A DNA stretch of 64,000 nt from an uncultured Eggerthellaceae bacterium (GCA_947626195.1 CANQRF010000006.1:20212-84211); one strand, 5' to 3'; shown: positions 8,511 through 17,602, counted from the first letter of the stretch. The notes: a model not told the origin generated them from the letters alone. Program-made: numbers and translations.

Positions 8511-8538
8511 TTCCGCTGTTTTGACAAACAGCGGAACT
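8509..8538 (+). terminator. Hairpin at end of hemolysin III gene
   Basis: A perfect 13-bp stem pairs 8509-8521 with 8526-8538 (AGTTCCGCTGTTT and its complement) around a 4-base loop. It starts within the stop codon region and probably ends transcription in either direction, although the T-run is short. Confidence 0.75.
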
Positions 8539-8540
8539 AA

Positions 8541-8565
8541 GAAAAGCCGCCTAGGTGGGCGGCTT
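8541..8565 (-). terminator. Terminator of rpmB
   Basis: On the minus strand the stem AAGCCGCC/GGCGGCTT (8558-8565 with 8544-8551) is followed by TTCTTAG. It lies 36 bases downstream of the rpmB stop. Confidence 0.75.
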
Positions 8566-8600
8566 CGCAAGCAAAGATGGTCGCAAAAGCGAAGGTCAGG

Positions 8601-8792
8601 CTACGCCTTCTCGACGCGCCCCGACTTGATGCACTGGGTGCAGACGCGGGCGGTGCGCACGGCGCCGTTCGCTTCGCGAATGTGGATCTTCTGTACGTTC
8701 GGACGGAAAACCCGATGCGACACACGATGTGAGTGGCTGATCGTGTTGCCGGATACTGGATGCTTGCCGCATATTTCACAAACTCGAGACAT
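8601..8792 (-). CDS. rpmB: 50S ribosomal protein L28
   Basis: A 63-residue ribosomal protein of the large subunit. It begins MSRVCEICGKHPVSGN with the Cys pair of the zinc-binding L28 type, then VSHRVFRPNVQKI, and ends with RVCTQCIKSGRV, which supplies the second Cys pair. The ORF can be extended by six codons, but the ATG at 8792 gives the family N-terminus. It is a single gene with its own promoter and terminator, placed against the surrounding + strand genes. Confidence 0.96.
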   Translation of the reverse strand: MSRVCEICGKHPVSGNTISHSHRVSHRVFRPNVQKIHIREANGAVRTARVCTQCIKSGRVEKA

Positions 8793-8838
8793 CTCTCTAC
8801 TCCGTATCATGTGATGTTGTCTTCAGTAAAGCCAAAAC

Positions 8839-8868
8839 ACTATAGCACAACTGAAAATGCGCCTACAA
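8839..8868 (-). promoter_or_regulatory. Promoter of rpmB
   Basis: On the minus strand TTGTAG (8863-8868) and TATAGT (8839-8844) are separated by 18 bases, about 45 bases before the rpmB start. This is a reasonable sigma70-type match. Confidence 0.6.
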
Positions 8869-8977
8869 GGAAATTATTGGAATGTTTTGACTGCTCATGC
8901 CCTTTATCCCATGAATCCCCCTCGTTGCGCTATACTTTGGCGTTGGTCATTATTGGTTGTGCGGAGGAAGGAGCATT

Positions 8978-9325
8978 ATGGGCCAGACCGTGGCGGGGAA
9001 CCTGCATGTGGCAAACGATGTGCTCGCGGATATCGTGGGAAACGCAGCGATGGAGTGCTACGGCGTCGTGGGAGTTGCGGCTCCCAGCATGGCCGATGCG
9101 ACCGCCAAGATTCTTCCGAAATCGCGGCTTCGTCGTGGCGTTGTCGTCAATTCGACCGATAACGGCATTCATGTTGACCTGTATGTCGTCATCGAATACG
9201 GCACCAACGTGTCGACCGTTTCGCGCAATCTCATCGATCAGGTGAGTTTCGCGCTGACCGAATACACCCACGTTCCCATCGAGGGAATCGAAGTTCATGT
9301 GGAGGGTATCAAGGTGCGCCGTTGA
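8978..9325 (+). CDS. Asp23/Gls24 family protein
   Basis: A 115-residue Asp23/Gls24 (DUF322) protein. It has the domain pattern GNLHVANDVLADIVGNAAMEC, a central GVVVNSTDNGIHVDLYVVIEYG and a C-terminal VEGIEVHVEGIKV. Family members sit beneath the membrane in Gram-positive bacteria and affect envelope stress tolerance. The ATG at 8978 has GGAAGGAG just upstream; the seven-codon longer ORF lacks such a site. It precedes fakA, an arrangement typical of Gram-positive genomes, with a candidate -10 TATACT near 8930. Confidence 0.9.
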   Translation: MGQTVAGNLHVANDVLADIVGNAAMECYGVVGVAAPSMADATAKILPKSRLRRGVVVNSTDNGIHVDLYVVIEYGTNVSTVSRNLIDQVSFALTEYTHVPIEGIEVHVEGIKVRR

Positions 9326-9349
9326 CCGAGCGCTTTGTGTGATTTCAGG

Positions 9350-9396
9350 GCGAACCCGCGGGACCTGACTGCCAGCCGACAAGCGGGCGGGTTCGC
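9350..9396 (+). terminator. Possible weak terminator or attenuator before fakA
   Basis: The 10-bp arms GCGAACCCGC (9350-9359) and GCGGGTTCGC (9387-9396) form a stem with a 27-base loop and almost no T-run. It lies between the Asp23 gene and fakA, so it may only dampen read-through. Confidence 0.45.
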
Positions 9397-9423
9397 TTCC
9401 CCGATAAAGGAGAGAGTAGTTCC

Positions 9424-11064
9424 ATGTCGAAAACCTATACGCCCAAAGATGTGATGAATGCCCTTGCGGCGGCGAGCCGCGTCCTCAGCTCGCGCAAGGA
9501 CGAGATCAACAAGCTCAACGTGTTTCCCGTTCCCGATGGCGACACGGGAACGAACATGTCGCTCACGCTCGAGAGCGTGGTGAACAACCTCGCGGCGCTC
9601 CCTCCCGATGCCGATCTCAACGCGATCCGCAAGGCGATCACAACGGGCGCCCTTATGGGAGCGCGCGGCAACTCGGGCGTCATCACCTCGCAGATCCTGC
9701 GCGGCCTCTGCGAGGGGTCGGTGAACTCGACGAGCATCACGACCGCCTCCATCGCGGACGCCTTCCAACGTGCCGTCGAGGTCGCCTTCCAAGCGGTGCG
9801 CAAGCCCGTCGAGGGCACGATCCTCACCGTGCTGCGTGATTCAGCCGCTGCTGCCGCCGATGGCAAGAAGAAAGACCTTTCGGTGGACGACGATCTTCAG
9901 GCGATCGTGGCAGCAGCGTTTGAATCGGTGAAGCGCACGCCCGACCTTCTGCCGGTGCTGAAGGAAAACGGCGTCGTCGATTCGGGCGGATTCGGCTTGG
10001 CGATTCTCTTCGATGCCTTCGTCGCGGCGCTGCTCGGCAAGGAGGGAACGATTCCCAACGCGCTCGCCGACGCGCAGCTCTCGAATCCGAAGGTGGAGAT
10101 CCAGCATTTCCAAGACTGGGAAGGTGCGAACTACCGCTACTGCAACGAGTTCCTCGTGCAGTCTGACACGCTCGTGAAGGAGGATGCGCTCGATTTCCTC
10201 CAGACGATGGGCGATTGCGAGCTCGTCGTGGGCGAGATTCCGCGCTTCAAGGTGCATGTGCACTCGAACCGTCCCGACGAGGTGCTGAAATACTTCCTCG
10301 ATCGCGGCCAGATCTTCGAGGTATTCATTCACAACATGGATATGCAGGCCGATGAGCGCATCGAGAAGATCAAGGCCGATGAGGGCGAATCGGAGTCCGA
10401 GCATCGCGCCATCGGCTTCGTCGCCGTCGCGGCGGGCGAGGGCAATGCGAAGATCCTCGAGAGCCTTGGTGTGGAAGAAGTGGTCTCCGGCGGGCAGACG
10501 ATGAATCCCTCCACGAAAGACATCCTCGATGCGATCAATCGCGTGAACGCGGATGCGGTCATCGTGCTTCCCGATAACAAGAACATCGTGATGGCAGCTC
10601 AGACGGCGTGCGGCCTCGCCGAGCTGCCCGCAGCGGTCGTGCCGACGAATTCGGTGCCGCAGGCGTTCTCGGCGCTCTTCGTGGTCGACCTCACGAAGTC
10701 GCTCGATGAGAACGTTCAGGCGATGACCGAGGCGCTCGCCGATGTGCACACGGGCGAGATCACGCATGCGATCAAGGACTCGCAGGACGCCGACGGCAAC
10801 CCGATCAAGAAAGACGATGTGATCGGCATCGCCGACGGTGCGATCAAGGCGTCGGGTAAGACGATCGACGAGGTTTTGATGAAGCTCCTCGACGTGATGG
10901 ATGCCGCCGACGCCGACACGCTGACGATCCTCGCGGGAGATCAGCTCTCCGACGACGAGTTCAAGAAGCTCACCGACAAGGTGGAGGAGCAATACGACGA
11001 TCTCGAGGTGGACGCGCATCGCGGCGACCAACCGCTCTATCCGCTCGTCTTCTCGGTGGAATAG
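9424..11064 (+). CDS. fakA: FakA-type fatty acid kinase (DAK2/DegV-associated)
   Basis: A 546-residue protein with an N-terminal DAK2 (DhaL-like) nucleotide-binding domain and a C-terminal DegV-linked domain. The DhaL motif NVFPVPDGDTGTNMSLTL at about residue 31 carries the metal-coordinating aspartates; GARGNSGVITSQILRG follows at about 79. FakA phosphorylates fatty acids presented by a FakB (DegV) protein, feeding exogenous fatty acids into the PlsX/PlsY route whose other genes are in this window. No fakB is adjacent. The ATG follows AAAGGAGAGAG. Length is typical. Confidence 0.9.
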   Translation: MSKTYTPKDVMNALAAASRVLSSRKDEINKLNVFPVPDGDTGTNMSLTLESVVNNLAALPPDADLNAIRKAITTGALMGARGNSGVITSQILRGLCEGSVNSTSITTASIADAFQRAVEVAFQAVRKPVEGTILTVLRDSAAAAADGKKKDLSVDDDLQAIVAAAFESVKRTPDLLPVLKENGVVDSGGFGLAILFDAFVAALLGKEGTIPNALADAQLSNPKVEIQHFQDWEGANYRYCNEFLVQSDTLVKEDALDFLQTMGDCELVVGEIPRFKVHVHSNRPDEVLKYFLDRGQIFEVFIHNMDMQADERIEKIKADEGESESEHRAIGFVAVAAGEGNAKILESLGVEEVVSGGQTMNPSTKDILDAINRVNADAVIVLPDNKNIVMAAQTACGLAELPAAVVPTNSVPQAFSALFVVDLTKSLDENVQAMTEALADVHTGEITHAIKDSQDADGNPIKKDDVIGIADGAIKASGKTIDEVLMKLLDVMDAADADTLTILAGDQLSDDEFKKLTDKVEEQYDDLEVDAHRGDQPLYPLVFSVE

Positions 11065-11085
11065 CGCGAAAAGCACTTTGCCACG

Positions 11086-13272
11086 GTGAGCTTTGATAGA
11101 CTTGCAGCCACCCTTTCGCTTGAAGAGCCGGTAGGCCGCGTCAATGGCGTGTCAGCGGCGCGCGCCAAGATCCTCGAACGTATGGGCATCGCAACCGTTC
11201 GCGATTTGCTGTGCCATTTCCCCCGCCGCTATCTCGATCTCACGTCGTGTCGCAGCGTGCGAGACGCGCGTATCGGTGAATCGTGCACGATACAGGGCGT
11301 GATCGACGATCTCAAGCTCAAGCGTCCTCGACCCCGCCTCTCTCTTGTCGAGATCTCGCTTTTCGATGGCACGGGAATCCTCGTGGTGACGATGTTTCGC
11401 CAGCCGTGGCTCATGGATCGCCTGACAAAGGGCCAGCGCTTGGCCGTCGCGGGGAAGGTGGAGTTCAACTACGGGTTCAAGCGGATGACCAATCCGTTTC
11501 TCGAGGGGTTGGAGGATGGCACCGAATTCGTCGGCCGCATCATTCCCATCCATCCCGCAACCGAGAAGCTCTCCGCCGGCATCATGCGGCGGCTCGTTGC
11601 GAATGCGCTTGCCGCCGTCCGCGGCCTCTATGACCCGCTGCCGGTTTCCCTCCGCGTCCATGAGCGCTTCATGGGCCGTCAGGCGGCATTCGAGAGCATT
11701 CATTTCCCGCGGACGATGGACGAGGTGGCCGAGGCGAAGCGACGTCTGGCATATGAGGAGCTCTTCCTCCTGCAGCTCTATATGATGCGTGAGGCCGCCG
11801 CCCGTGGGCGGGGAAAGACGCCCGTCGCCCATGTGATCGACGGGGAGCGCGTGCAGCGCCTGTTCGAGGCGCTTCCCTTCGAGCTCACGGCGGACCAGCA
11901 ATCCGCCATCGGCGATCTGTTCGGCGTCATGCAGCGGCCCGTGCCGGCGAACCACCTCATCCTTGGCGATGTGGGTACGGGAAAGACGGCGGTTGCCGCC
12001 TTCGGCCTTGCCGTGGCGGCCGACACCGACGCCCAGGCACTTTTCATGGCGCCGACCGAGGTGCTCGCCCGCCAGCACGGTGAGAGCCTCGGGGCGCTTC
12101 TCGAAAAAGCCGGTGTGAGCTCGGCGGTGCTCGTCGGGTCGACGCCGCAGGAGGAACGCGCCCGCCTGCTCGAGCGGTTCTCCCGCGGCGAGCTGGATGT
12201 CTTGATTGGGACCCATGCTCTTCTCGAGGATGACGTCGTGGGGAGGAACGTGAGCTTCGTCGTCATCGATGAGCAGCAGCGCTTCGGCGTCGAGCAGCGG
12301 GCGAAGCTTTTGGCGAAGGGGAGCGCGCCCGATGCCCTGTTTCTCACGGCGACACCCATTCCGCGCACGATGGCGCTCGCGCTTTTCGGAAACTTCACGA
12401 TGAGCTATCTCACACAGAAGCCCCAAGGCGGCGGCAAGCGCACCACGACGGTACTCTCATCCGCTCGCAAAGGCGAGGCATTTGAAGCGGCGCGCGAGGC
12501 TCTTTCCCGCGGCGAGCAGGTGTTCATCGTCTGTCCGCTGATTGCCGATTCGAAGGGGAAAGGCGGCAAGGGCAAGGGCGGGCCGTTTGAGGACGGGTCC
12601 GACGACAATGCGATGCCGCTGGTTGAGATCGATGACGACGCCGACTACGAGCGGCTTGGCGAAGAAGGGCTGACCGCGGCAACTCAGGAGGCGAAGCGCC
12701 TCCAGTCCACGGTTTTCGCCGATTGGCGCGTGGGGCTTCTGCATGGCGGGATGCCCGCCGCCGAGAAGCGGGAGGTGATGGAGGAGTTCCGCGCGAACGA
12801 GATCCAAGTTCTCGTCTCAACGACGGTCATCGAAGTGGGGGTCGATGTTCCCAACGCGACGGTCATGATCATCGAGGATGCGGATCGCTTCGGTCTCTCG
12901 CAGCTCCATCAGCTTCGCGGCCGCGTCGGGCGCGGCGAGAAGCCAGGCGAGGTGTTCCTTCTCTCATCGACGGCACAGCGGATCGCGCTCGAGCGGCTCT
13001 CGGCGCTTCAGAGAACCGACGACGGCTTCGTTTTGGCGAACTACGATCTCTCCCTGCGCCATGAGGGCGATCTTTTGGGCAACCGCCAGTCGGGCGCTTC
13101 GGCGCTTCGCCTCGTGAACGTGGTGCGCGACGAGGCGCTCATCGAGGCCGCGCATGCCGACGCCGAGAGGATATTCACAGAAGACCCCGACCTGCAAGGT
13201 GTTGAGCTGCGCCCGCTCGCGCGCGAGCTGCGTTGCGCGCTGGGAGATGGCGACGCGCTTTTGGGGGGCTAG
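11086..13272 (+). CDS. recG: ATP-dependent DNA helicase RecG
   Basis: A 728-residue branch-migration helicase that regresses stalled forks and processes recombination intermediates. The N-terminal wedge domain (about 1-220) is followed by helicase motifs: LGDVGTGKTAVAA (Walker A, about 292), IDEQQRFGVEQR (DEQQ, about 395), ATPIPRTMALA, VIEVGVDVPNA and QLRGRVGRGE. Start is GTG at 11086. An insertion of about 45 residues rich in Gly, Lys and acidic residues (about 487-530, beginning GKGGKGKGG) sits early in the second helicase lobe. The stop TAG overlaps the GTG of rsmD by one base. Confidence 0.96.
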   Translation: MSFDRLAATLSLEEPVGRVNGVSAARAKILERMGIATVRDLLCHFPRRYLDLTSCRSVRDARIGESCTIQGVIDDLKLKRPRPRLSLVEISLFDGTGILVVTMFRQPWLMDRLTKGQRLAVAGKVEFNYGFKRMTNPFLEGLEDGTEFVGRIIPIHPATEKLSAGIMRRLVANALAAVRGLYDPLPVSLRVHERFMGRQAAFESIHFPRTMDEVAEAKRRLAYEELFLLQLYMMREAAARGRGKTPVAHVIDGERVQRLFEALPFELTADQQSAIGDLFGVMQRPVPANHLILGDVGTGKTAVAAFGLAVAADTDAQALFMAPTEVLARQHGESLGALLEKAGVSSAVLVGSTPQEERARLLERFSRGELDVLIGTHALLEDDVVGRNVSFVVIDEQQRFGVEQRAKLLAKGSAPDALFLTATPIPRTMALALFGNFTMSYLTQKPQGGGKRTTTVLSSARKGEAFEAAREALSRGEQVFIVCPLIADSKGKGGKGKGGPFEDGSDDNAMPLVEIDDDADYERLGEEGLTAATQEAKRLQSTVFADWRVGLLHGGMPAAEKREVMEEFRANEIQVLVSTTVIEVGVDVPNATVMIIEDADRFGLSQLHQLRGRVGRGEKPGEVFLLSSTAQRIALERLSALQRTDDGFVLANYDLSLRHEGDLLGNRQSGASALRLVNVVRDEALIEAAHADAERIFTEDPDLQGVELRPLARELRCALGDGDALLGG

Positions 13273-13901
13273 TGCGCATCATCGCCGGCACATATCGGGG
13301 AAGGCGCCTGAACGCGCCTGCGGGAAGGTCGACGCGCCCGACCACCGATCGCGTGCGCGAATCCCTCATGAGCACCATCGCGAGCGCGCGATGCGGCTTT
13401 GAGGGCGCCTGCGTGTGGGACGCCTTTGCGGGAAGCGGCGCGCTCGGCTACGAGGCGCTCTCGCGCGGTGCGGCGTATGCCTGCCTCACCGACAACGATC
13501 CTTCGGCTCTGCGTGTGTTGCGCCAAAATGCCGAGGCTCTCGGCATGGGAAGCGATGTCTGCCGCATCCAGAAAGCCGACAGCTTCAAAGCGCTTCCGCC
13601 CAGGCCGTGCGCCTTGGGCGCGCAAAACGCCCCCGCTGTCTACGATCTCGTGTTCTTCGATCCACCCTATGCCGTAAGCGCCGAGGAGGTGAGGGAGGTT
13701 CTTCTCCGACTGGAGGGGGAGGGCCTGCTCGCCGATGGGGCGCTCATCTCCTACGAGCATGCGAGCGAGGCAGATTCTCTGGGAGATTCCGACGAACAGC
13801 ACCCGCTCAGCGGCAAGGAGGGCGCGTTTGCCCTTGCAACGCACAAGAGGTTTGGCGATACTGGCGTTGATCTATTTCGCTATCGAAGGAGGACGCTGTG
13901 A
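13272..13901 (+). CDS. rsmD: 16S rRNA (guanine966-N2)-methyltransferase
   Basis: A 209-residue methyltransferase. It begins VRIIAGTYRGRRL and RPTTDRVRESLMSTI, as RsmD does. The SAM-binding motif is VWDAFAGSGALGYEALSRG and the catalytic motif IV is DLVFFDPPY. It methylates G966 of 16S rRNA. The GTG start at 13272 overlaps the last base of the recG stop and gives the family N-terminus; an upstream ATG at 13233 would add 13 unrelated residues inside recG. It overlaps coaD by four bases. Confidence 0.92.
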   Translation: MRIIAGTYRGRRLNAPAGRSTRPTTDRVRESLMSTIASARCGFEGACVWDAFAGSGALGYEALSRGAAYACLTDNDPSALRVLRQNAEALGMGSDVCRIQKADSFKALPPRPCALGAQNAPAVYDLVFFDPPYAVSAEEVREVLLRLEGEGLLADGALISYEHASEADSLGDSDEQHPLSGKEGAFALATHKRFGDTGVDLFRYRRRTL

Positions 13902-14404
13902 GACGAGCCCTGACGCCCGGCACGTTCGACCCCATCACCTCGGGACATCTCGATGTGATCACGCGCGCATCGCTTCTCATGGACGAAGTGGTGGTCGCCG
14001 TGGCCGCGTCCGTCGGCAAGCATCCACTCTTCACCCTCGAGGAGCGTGCCGAGCTTGCGCGCAAGGCCACCGAGCATCTTCCCAACGTGACCGTTCGGAC
14101 CTTCAAGGGCCTTCTCGTCGATTTCGCCCACGAGGTCGGCGCGACCGCCGTCATCAAGGGTCTGCGGGCCATCACCGACTTCGAGTACGAATTCCAGATG
14201 ACGGCGCTGAACTATCAGCTCGACAAAGAGCTTGAGACGCTTTTCATCATGTCGCCGCCGCGGTTCATGTACCTCTCCTCGTCGATCGTGCGCGAAATGG
14301 GGTCGATGCATGGCGACATCTCGCGATTTGTGCCGGATTGCGTTCGCGAGGCTCTTGAGGAGAAGTTCGACTATCCGCCCGAGCTGCGCGGCGGTGGACG
14401 GTAG
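13898..14404 (+). CDS. coaD: Phosphopantetheine adenylyltransferase
   Basis: A 168-residue enzyme of coenzyme A synthesis joining ATP and 4'-phosphopantetheine. The nucleotidyltransferase motif LTPGTFDPITSGHLDVI opens the protein; the second motif YLSSSIVREM is near residue 126. The GTG start overlaps the rsmD stop. The recG-rsmD-coaD order is common in Gram-positive bacteria. Confidence 0.96.
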   Translation: MRRALTPGTFDPITSGHLDVITRASLLMDEVVVAVAASVGKHPLFTLEERAELARKATEHLPNVTVRTFKGLLVDFAHEVGATAVIKGLRAITDFEYEFQMTALNYQLDKELETLFIMSPPRFMYLSSSIVREMGSMHGDISRFVPDCVREALEEKFDYPPELRGGGR

Positions 14405-14596
14405 GTTTTCCACGGCTCAGCGGCAAAGAAGCGCGCGAACGCGCTAACTTCAACGAACGGGGACAATCTCGGCTCACGTTTTGTGTGCTCATGATAGAAT
14501 AATTGTACTTCTGTGCTAAACCCAAAACAGCACGTTGGCGGAACAGAGTAAAAACGGAGCATCAAAAACGTTGTATGTTAGCTGGAGGTAGGACAC

Positions 14597-15070
14597 ATGG
14601 ACGAAACAGGGGTTCTCAGTCTTCTCGAAGAGCTTTCCATCTTGCTTGAGGATTCAAAGCCCGTATTCGGGAAAAACAATCTTCGCCAGGTCGATATAGC
14701 GGCAGCATTCGAAATCATGGACGAGATTCGCGACACGTTTCCGGCTGAGTTTTCCCAAGCACGCCAGATCGTCAGAGAGCGCCAGAGCCTGCTTGATGAT
14801 GCGGAAGCGGAGGCCAACCGCATGATCGAGGATGCGCGAAGCCAGGCGATCACCATTGCGAGCGAGCAGGAGATCGTGCGCATCTCGCAGCAACAGGCAG
14901 ACACCATTCTCGCCGACGCTCGTGAGCTCGAGCGCCAGACGCGCGCGGGAGCCGAGGATTACGCCGATGAGGTGTTCGGCCATGTGGAGCAGAGCCTCGA
15001 CACGCTGCTGAGCAATGTCCGCCGTTGCCGCGATCGTCTGAACGCCACCTCAGCCACGCTCGTCCGTTAA
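14597..15070 (+). CDS. DivIVA/ATP-synthase-b-like coiled-coil protein
   Basis: A 157-residue, mostly helical, charged protein with an extended coiled coil from about residue 50. It contains repeated EAEAN/ARSQA patterns typical of DivIVA-related or ATP-synthase-b-like proteins found between coaD and the DUF177 gene in actinobacteria. No membrane segment is present. Role unknown; a cell-division or scaffold function is inference from family labels only. A GGAGG site precedes the ATG. The 192-base gap upstream contains TAGAAT (14495-14500) as a likely -10 element. Confidence 0.75.
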   Translation: MDETGVLSLLEELSILLEDSKPVFGKNNLRQVDIAAAFEIMDEIRDTFPAEFSQARQIVRERQSLLDDAEAEANRMIEDARSQAITIASEQEIVRISQQQADTILADARELERQTRAGAEDYADEVFGHVEQSLDTLLSNVRRCRDRLNATSATLVR

Positions 15071-15094
15071 CCGGTCGCTTCCTGAGGGTTTTCC

Positions 15095-15646
15095 ATGGGC
15101 AGAGAGCCTCTTCATCTCCTTTTGCCTCAAGAGCTCTTCGCGACGGCGGAGAGCATCCATTTCGATGGCGATTATCGGATCGGCGCAATCAATCGCGGCG
15201 TCGATGTCTATGAGTTCCGCGAGCCGGTCCGCTACCACATCGACATCACGAACACGGGCGGTGCGCTGCTCGTTGCCGGAGAGGTCGAAGGAGAGGCGGC
15301 GAGCATCTGCGGCCGTTGCCTCGAGCCGTTCACCATGCATGTCGATGCCGAAGTGGAGGGGTATTATCTCATCGATGCCGAGGTGCGCGATGACGAGAGG
15401 GAAGACGATGAATTCGAGATCCTTCCACCCGATCATAAGATCGACCTCGCGCCCTTGCTCGATCAGGCAATACTTTTGGAGCTTCCGCTCGTCGCCCTCT
15501 GCAAAGCGGATTGCCTCGGCCTCTGCCCCACGTGCGGGAAGAACCTCAACGAAGGCGCCTGCGCTTGTGCTCCCGTGAGCGACGACGCGTTTCAAAAAGC
15601 CAACAATCCCTTCTCGGCGCTCAAGAACCTTTCCTTCGAAGAGTAG
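15095..15646 (+). CDS. DUF177 / YceD-family protein
   Basis: A 183-residue DUF177 protein. The central CGRCLEPF and the ending CLGLCPTCGKNLNEGACAC give the conserved cysteine pattern of the family. Family members are needed for normal 23S rRNA levels in plants and E. coli and usually sit directly before rpmF. Here a ClC channel gene lies between this gene and rpmF, which is unusual. The C-terminal DDAFQKANNPFSALKNL is a conserved ending. Confidence 0.88.
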   Translation: MGREPLHLLLPQELFATAESIHFDGDYRIGAINRGVDVYEFREPVRYHIDITNTGGALLVAGEVEGEAASICGRCLEPFTMHVDAEVEGYYLIDAEVRDDEREDDEFEILPPDHKIDLAPLLDQAILLELPLVALCKADCLGLCPTCGKNLNEGACACAPVSDDAFQKANNPFSALKNLSFEE

Positions 15647-15695
15647 TATTCACACAAGGTCGGCGTCCAACTTAAGGCGCTTGGAGGCGACGCTT

Positions 15696-17450
15696 GTGAA
15701 ATTCGACGCGAAAGAAGTCGTTAAGCATACGGTCTTCGCCCTTGTCGTGGGCGTGGTGGGGGCCTTCACGTCGGTCATCCTCTGCATCTGCGTCGATTTC
15801 TGCTATCGGCAGATGCAAGCGCACCATTGGCTCGTCTTCATCCTGCCCGCCTTCGCCCTCCTCTCATATGCCCTTTATCGGGCGTTCAAGCTTCCCTTCG
15901 ATATGACGACCCATAAGGTCGTCGACTATATCCGCGCCGATGCGCCGACTCCCGCCGCGCTGGCGCCGGGCATCCTCCTTGCGACCTGCCTCTCGACGCT
16001 TGGCGGCGCTTCGGTGGGGAAAGAGGCCGGTGCGCTCCACATGGGAGCGGCGCTCGGCGAGCTCGTGAGCCGTCCCTTCAAGCTCAAGACGACGCGGTTT
16101 GAGAATGCCGAGGTGAAGCAGGAAAGCCAAGAGGGGCTTTTGAATCAGTATCTCGACGATGTGGCACCGCTCGCCGACGGCGATCCGAACTCGATGTTCA
16201 AGGAGGAGCTCGCCATCCAAAGCGCCGGCGTCAAGAAGGTGGAGGCTGCCGCGAAGGCCGCCGGCCATATGCCGCACGATCTCACCCAAATTGCCGAAAA
16301 GCTCGTTTCAGCGCCCACCCCGCGTGCCGCCGTTGCGGAATTGCGCGAGGAGGGCCGTAAGGTGTCCGCCTCGGTGGCTGCCGCGATGAACGAGCCGCCG
16401 AAAGCAGCGACGGTGGGGGCTGCGGCGGAAGCCTCGTCAAAGGGGCAGGCATCCGAAGATGAGCCGTCGAAATCGCCGACGTCCGAGGGAGGCCCCGCTG
16501 CTTCTCCGTCCGCAAGCGCTGCATCAGAGACGAGCACAACCGACGCGATCTCGCCCGCGGCCTCCGCTCCGACCGACCCCTATGCGAAGGACATCCGCGA
16601 CCGCGGCATGCGCGGCTATCCGGCCGCCTGCGGTATGGCGGCCACCTTCGCCGCGCTCTTCTTCTCGCCGCTCGGCTCTACGATGTTCGTGCTCGAGCTC
16701 GCGGGCTTCAAGATGTCGGTGAGAAAGCACATCGCGAGCATCCTCCTCGCGTGTTTCGTCGCCTTCTTCATCGCCTCAGCGATCGGCATCGGAGACATCA
16801 TCCCGAAGGTGGCTATCCCCGAGCCCTCGTGGCAGATCGTCGGCCAATGCATCATCATCGGCGTCATCTGCGCGATATGCGGCCTCTTGTTCGTCACCGC
16901 GATGAGCGGCATTCAGAGCTGGACGAAGAGATTCTCTCAGCATTACGCGATCTGGCTTCTCGTCGGAAGCATCGCGACGGTTGTTCTGCTCTTCGCCTTC
17001 GATTGGTTCGCCTATGCCGGTTCCGCCGCCGATCTCATCGAAGTCTCGATCAAAGGTGAGCAGGATCCGCTCGGATTCATCATCAAGATCGTGCTCACCA
17101 CGCTCGCGCTCGGCTTCTGGCTGAAGGGCGGCGAGATCATGCCGACGCTCGTCGCGGGGGCGCTGCTCGGAGCCTCATGCACCGTGTTCACGAACGGCGA
17201 CCCGGGCATTTCGGCTGCGGTCGGGATGATGGCGTTCTTCGCCGCGGTCAGCCGCTGCCCTGTGGCGTCGATCCTCATGGGATGCGAGATCTTCGGCTGG
17301 ACGGCGTTTCCCTATTTTCTCATCGCGGTGGTAATCTCGAACGCGATCGGCCGTGACGCCGGCCTCTATGGCCGCGGGGCCGTGAGCGCGGCTCGTCATA
17401 TGGTGCGCGACACCCGCCAGAAAAGGAAGGTCTCCGAACCTGCCTCCTGA
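15696..17450 (+). CDS. ClC-family chloride channel/antiporter with large internal loop
   Basis: A 584-residue membrane protein of the voltage-gated chloride channel family. The first half holds GGASVGKEAGALHMGAALG (about 103-121), equivalent to the GREGP motif with the gating glutamate kept but the proline replaced. The second half holds GGEIMPTLVAGALLGA and FAAVSRCPVASILMG. Between them, after about residue 131, lies an insertion of roughly 160 residues, ending in a low-complexity Ala/Ser/Pro/Glu stretch before the helix AACGMAATFAALFFSPLG. No CBS domains follow. The chosen GTG start at 15696 has GGAGG eight bases upstream; TTG at 15681 is an alternative. It separates the DUF177 gene from rpmF. 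Confidence 0.85.
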   Translation: MKFDAKEVVKHTVFALVVGVVGAFTSVILCICVDFCYRQMQAHHWLVFILPAFALLSYALYRAFKLPFDMTTHKVVDYIRADAPTPAALAPGILLATCLSTLGGASVGKEAGALHMGAALGELVSRPFKLKTTRFENAEVKQESQEGLLNQYLDDVAPLADGDPNSMFKEELAIQSAGVKKVEAAAKAAGHMPHDLTQIAEKLVSAPTPRAAVAELREEGRKVSASVAAAMNEPPKAATVGAAAEASSKGQASEDEPSKSPTSEGGPAASPSASAASETSTTDAISPAASAPTDPYAKDIRDRGMRGYPAACGMAATFAALFFSPLGSTMFVLELAGFKMSVRKHIASILLACFVAFFIASAIGIGDIIPKVAIPEPSWQIVGQCIIIGVICAICGLLFVTAMSGIQSWTKRFSQHYAIWLLVGSIATVVLLFAFDWFAYAGSAADLIEVSIKGEQDPLGFIIKIVLTTLALGFWLKGGEIMPTLVAGALLGASCTVFTNGDPGISAAVGMMAFFAAVSRCPVASILMGCEIFGWTAFPYFLIAVVISNAIGRDAGLYGRGAVSAARHMVRDTRQKRKVSEPAS

Positions 17451-17515
17451 GTTGGCTTCTCGCAAGCTTCTCGAGCTTACTTCCTGAGGATGGATAACCA
17501 TGTATGGTTTTTTGC

Positions 17516-17544
17516 TTGCACGAGAAAAAGGCGTTTGTTAGAAT
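17516..17544 (+). promoter_or_regulatory. Promoter of rpmF
   Basis: TTGCAC (17516-17521) and TAGAAT (17539-17544) are separated by exactly 17 bases, about 60 bases upstream of rpmF. This shows rpmF has its own promoter even though DUF177 and rpmF are usually cotranscribed. Confidence 0.7.
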
Positions 17545-17602
17545 AACGGCTTGCGCATAAGACAAGGCGCGGCAGCGAGCCGCTTTTCAAAAGGAGCATA
17601 CG

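Noticed and set aside
9841..11076. A 411-codon minus-strand open frame
   Set aside because: It is the shadow of fakA; the translation shows no recognisable domain.
11152..12426. A 424-codon minus-strand open frame
   Set aside because: It is the shadow of recG, with typical His/Arg/Glu-rich antisense composition.
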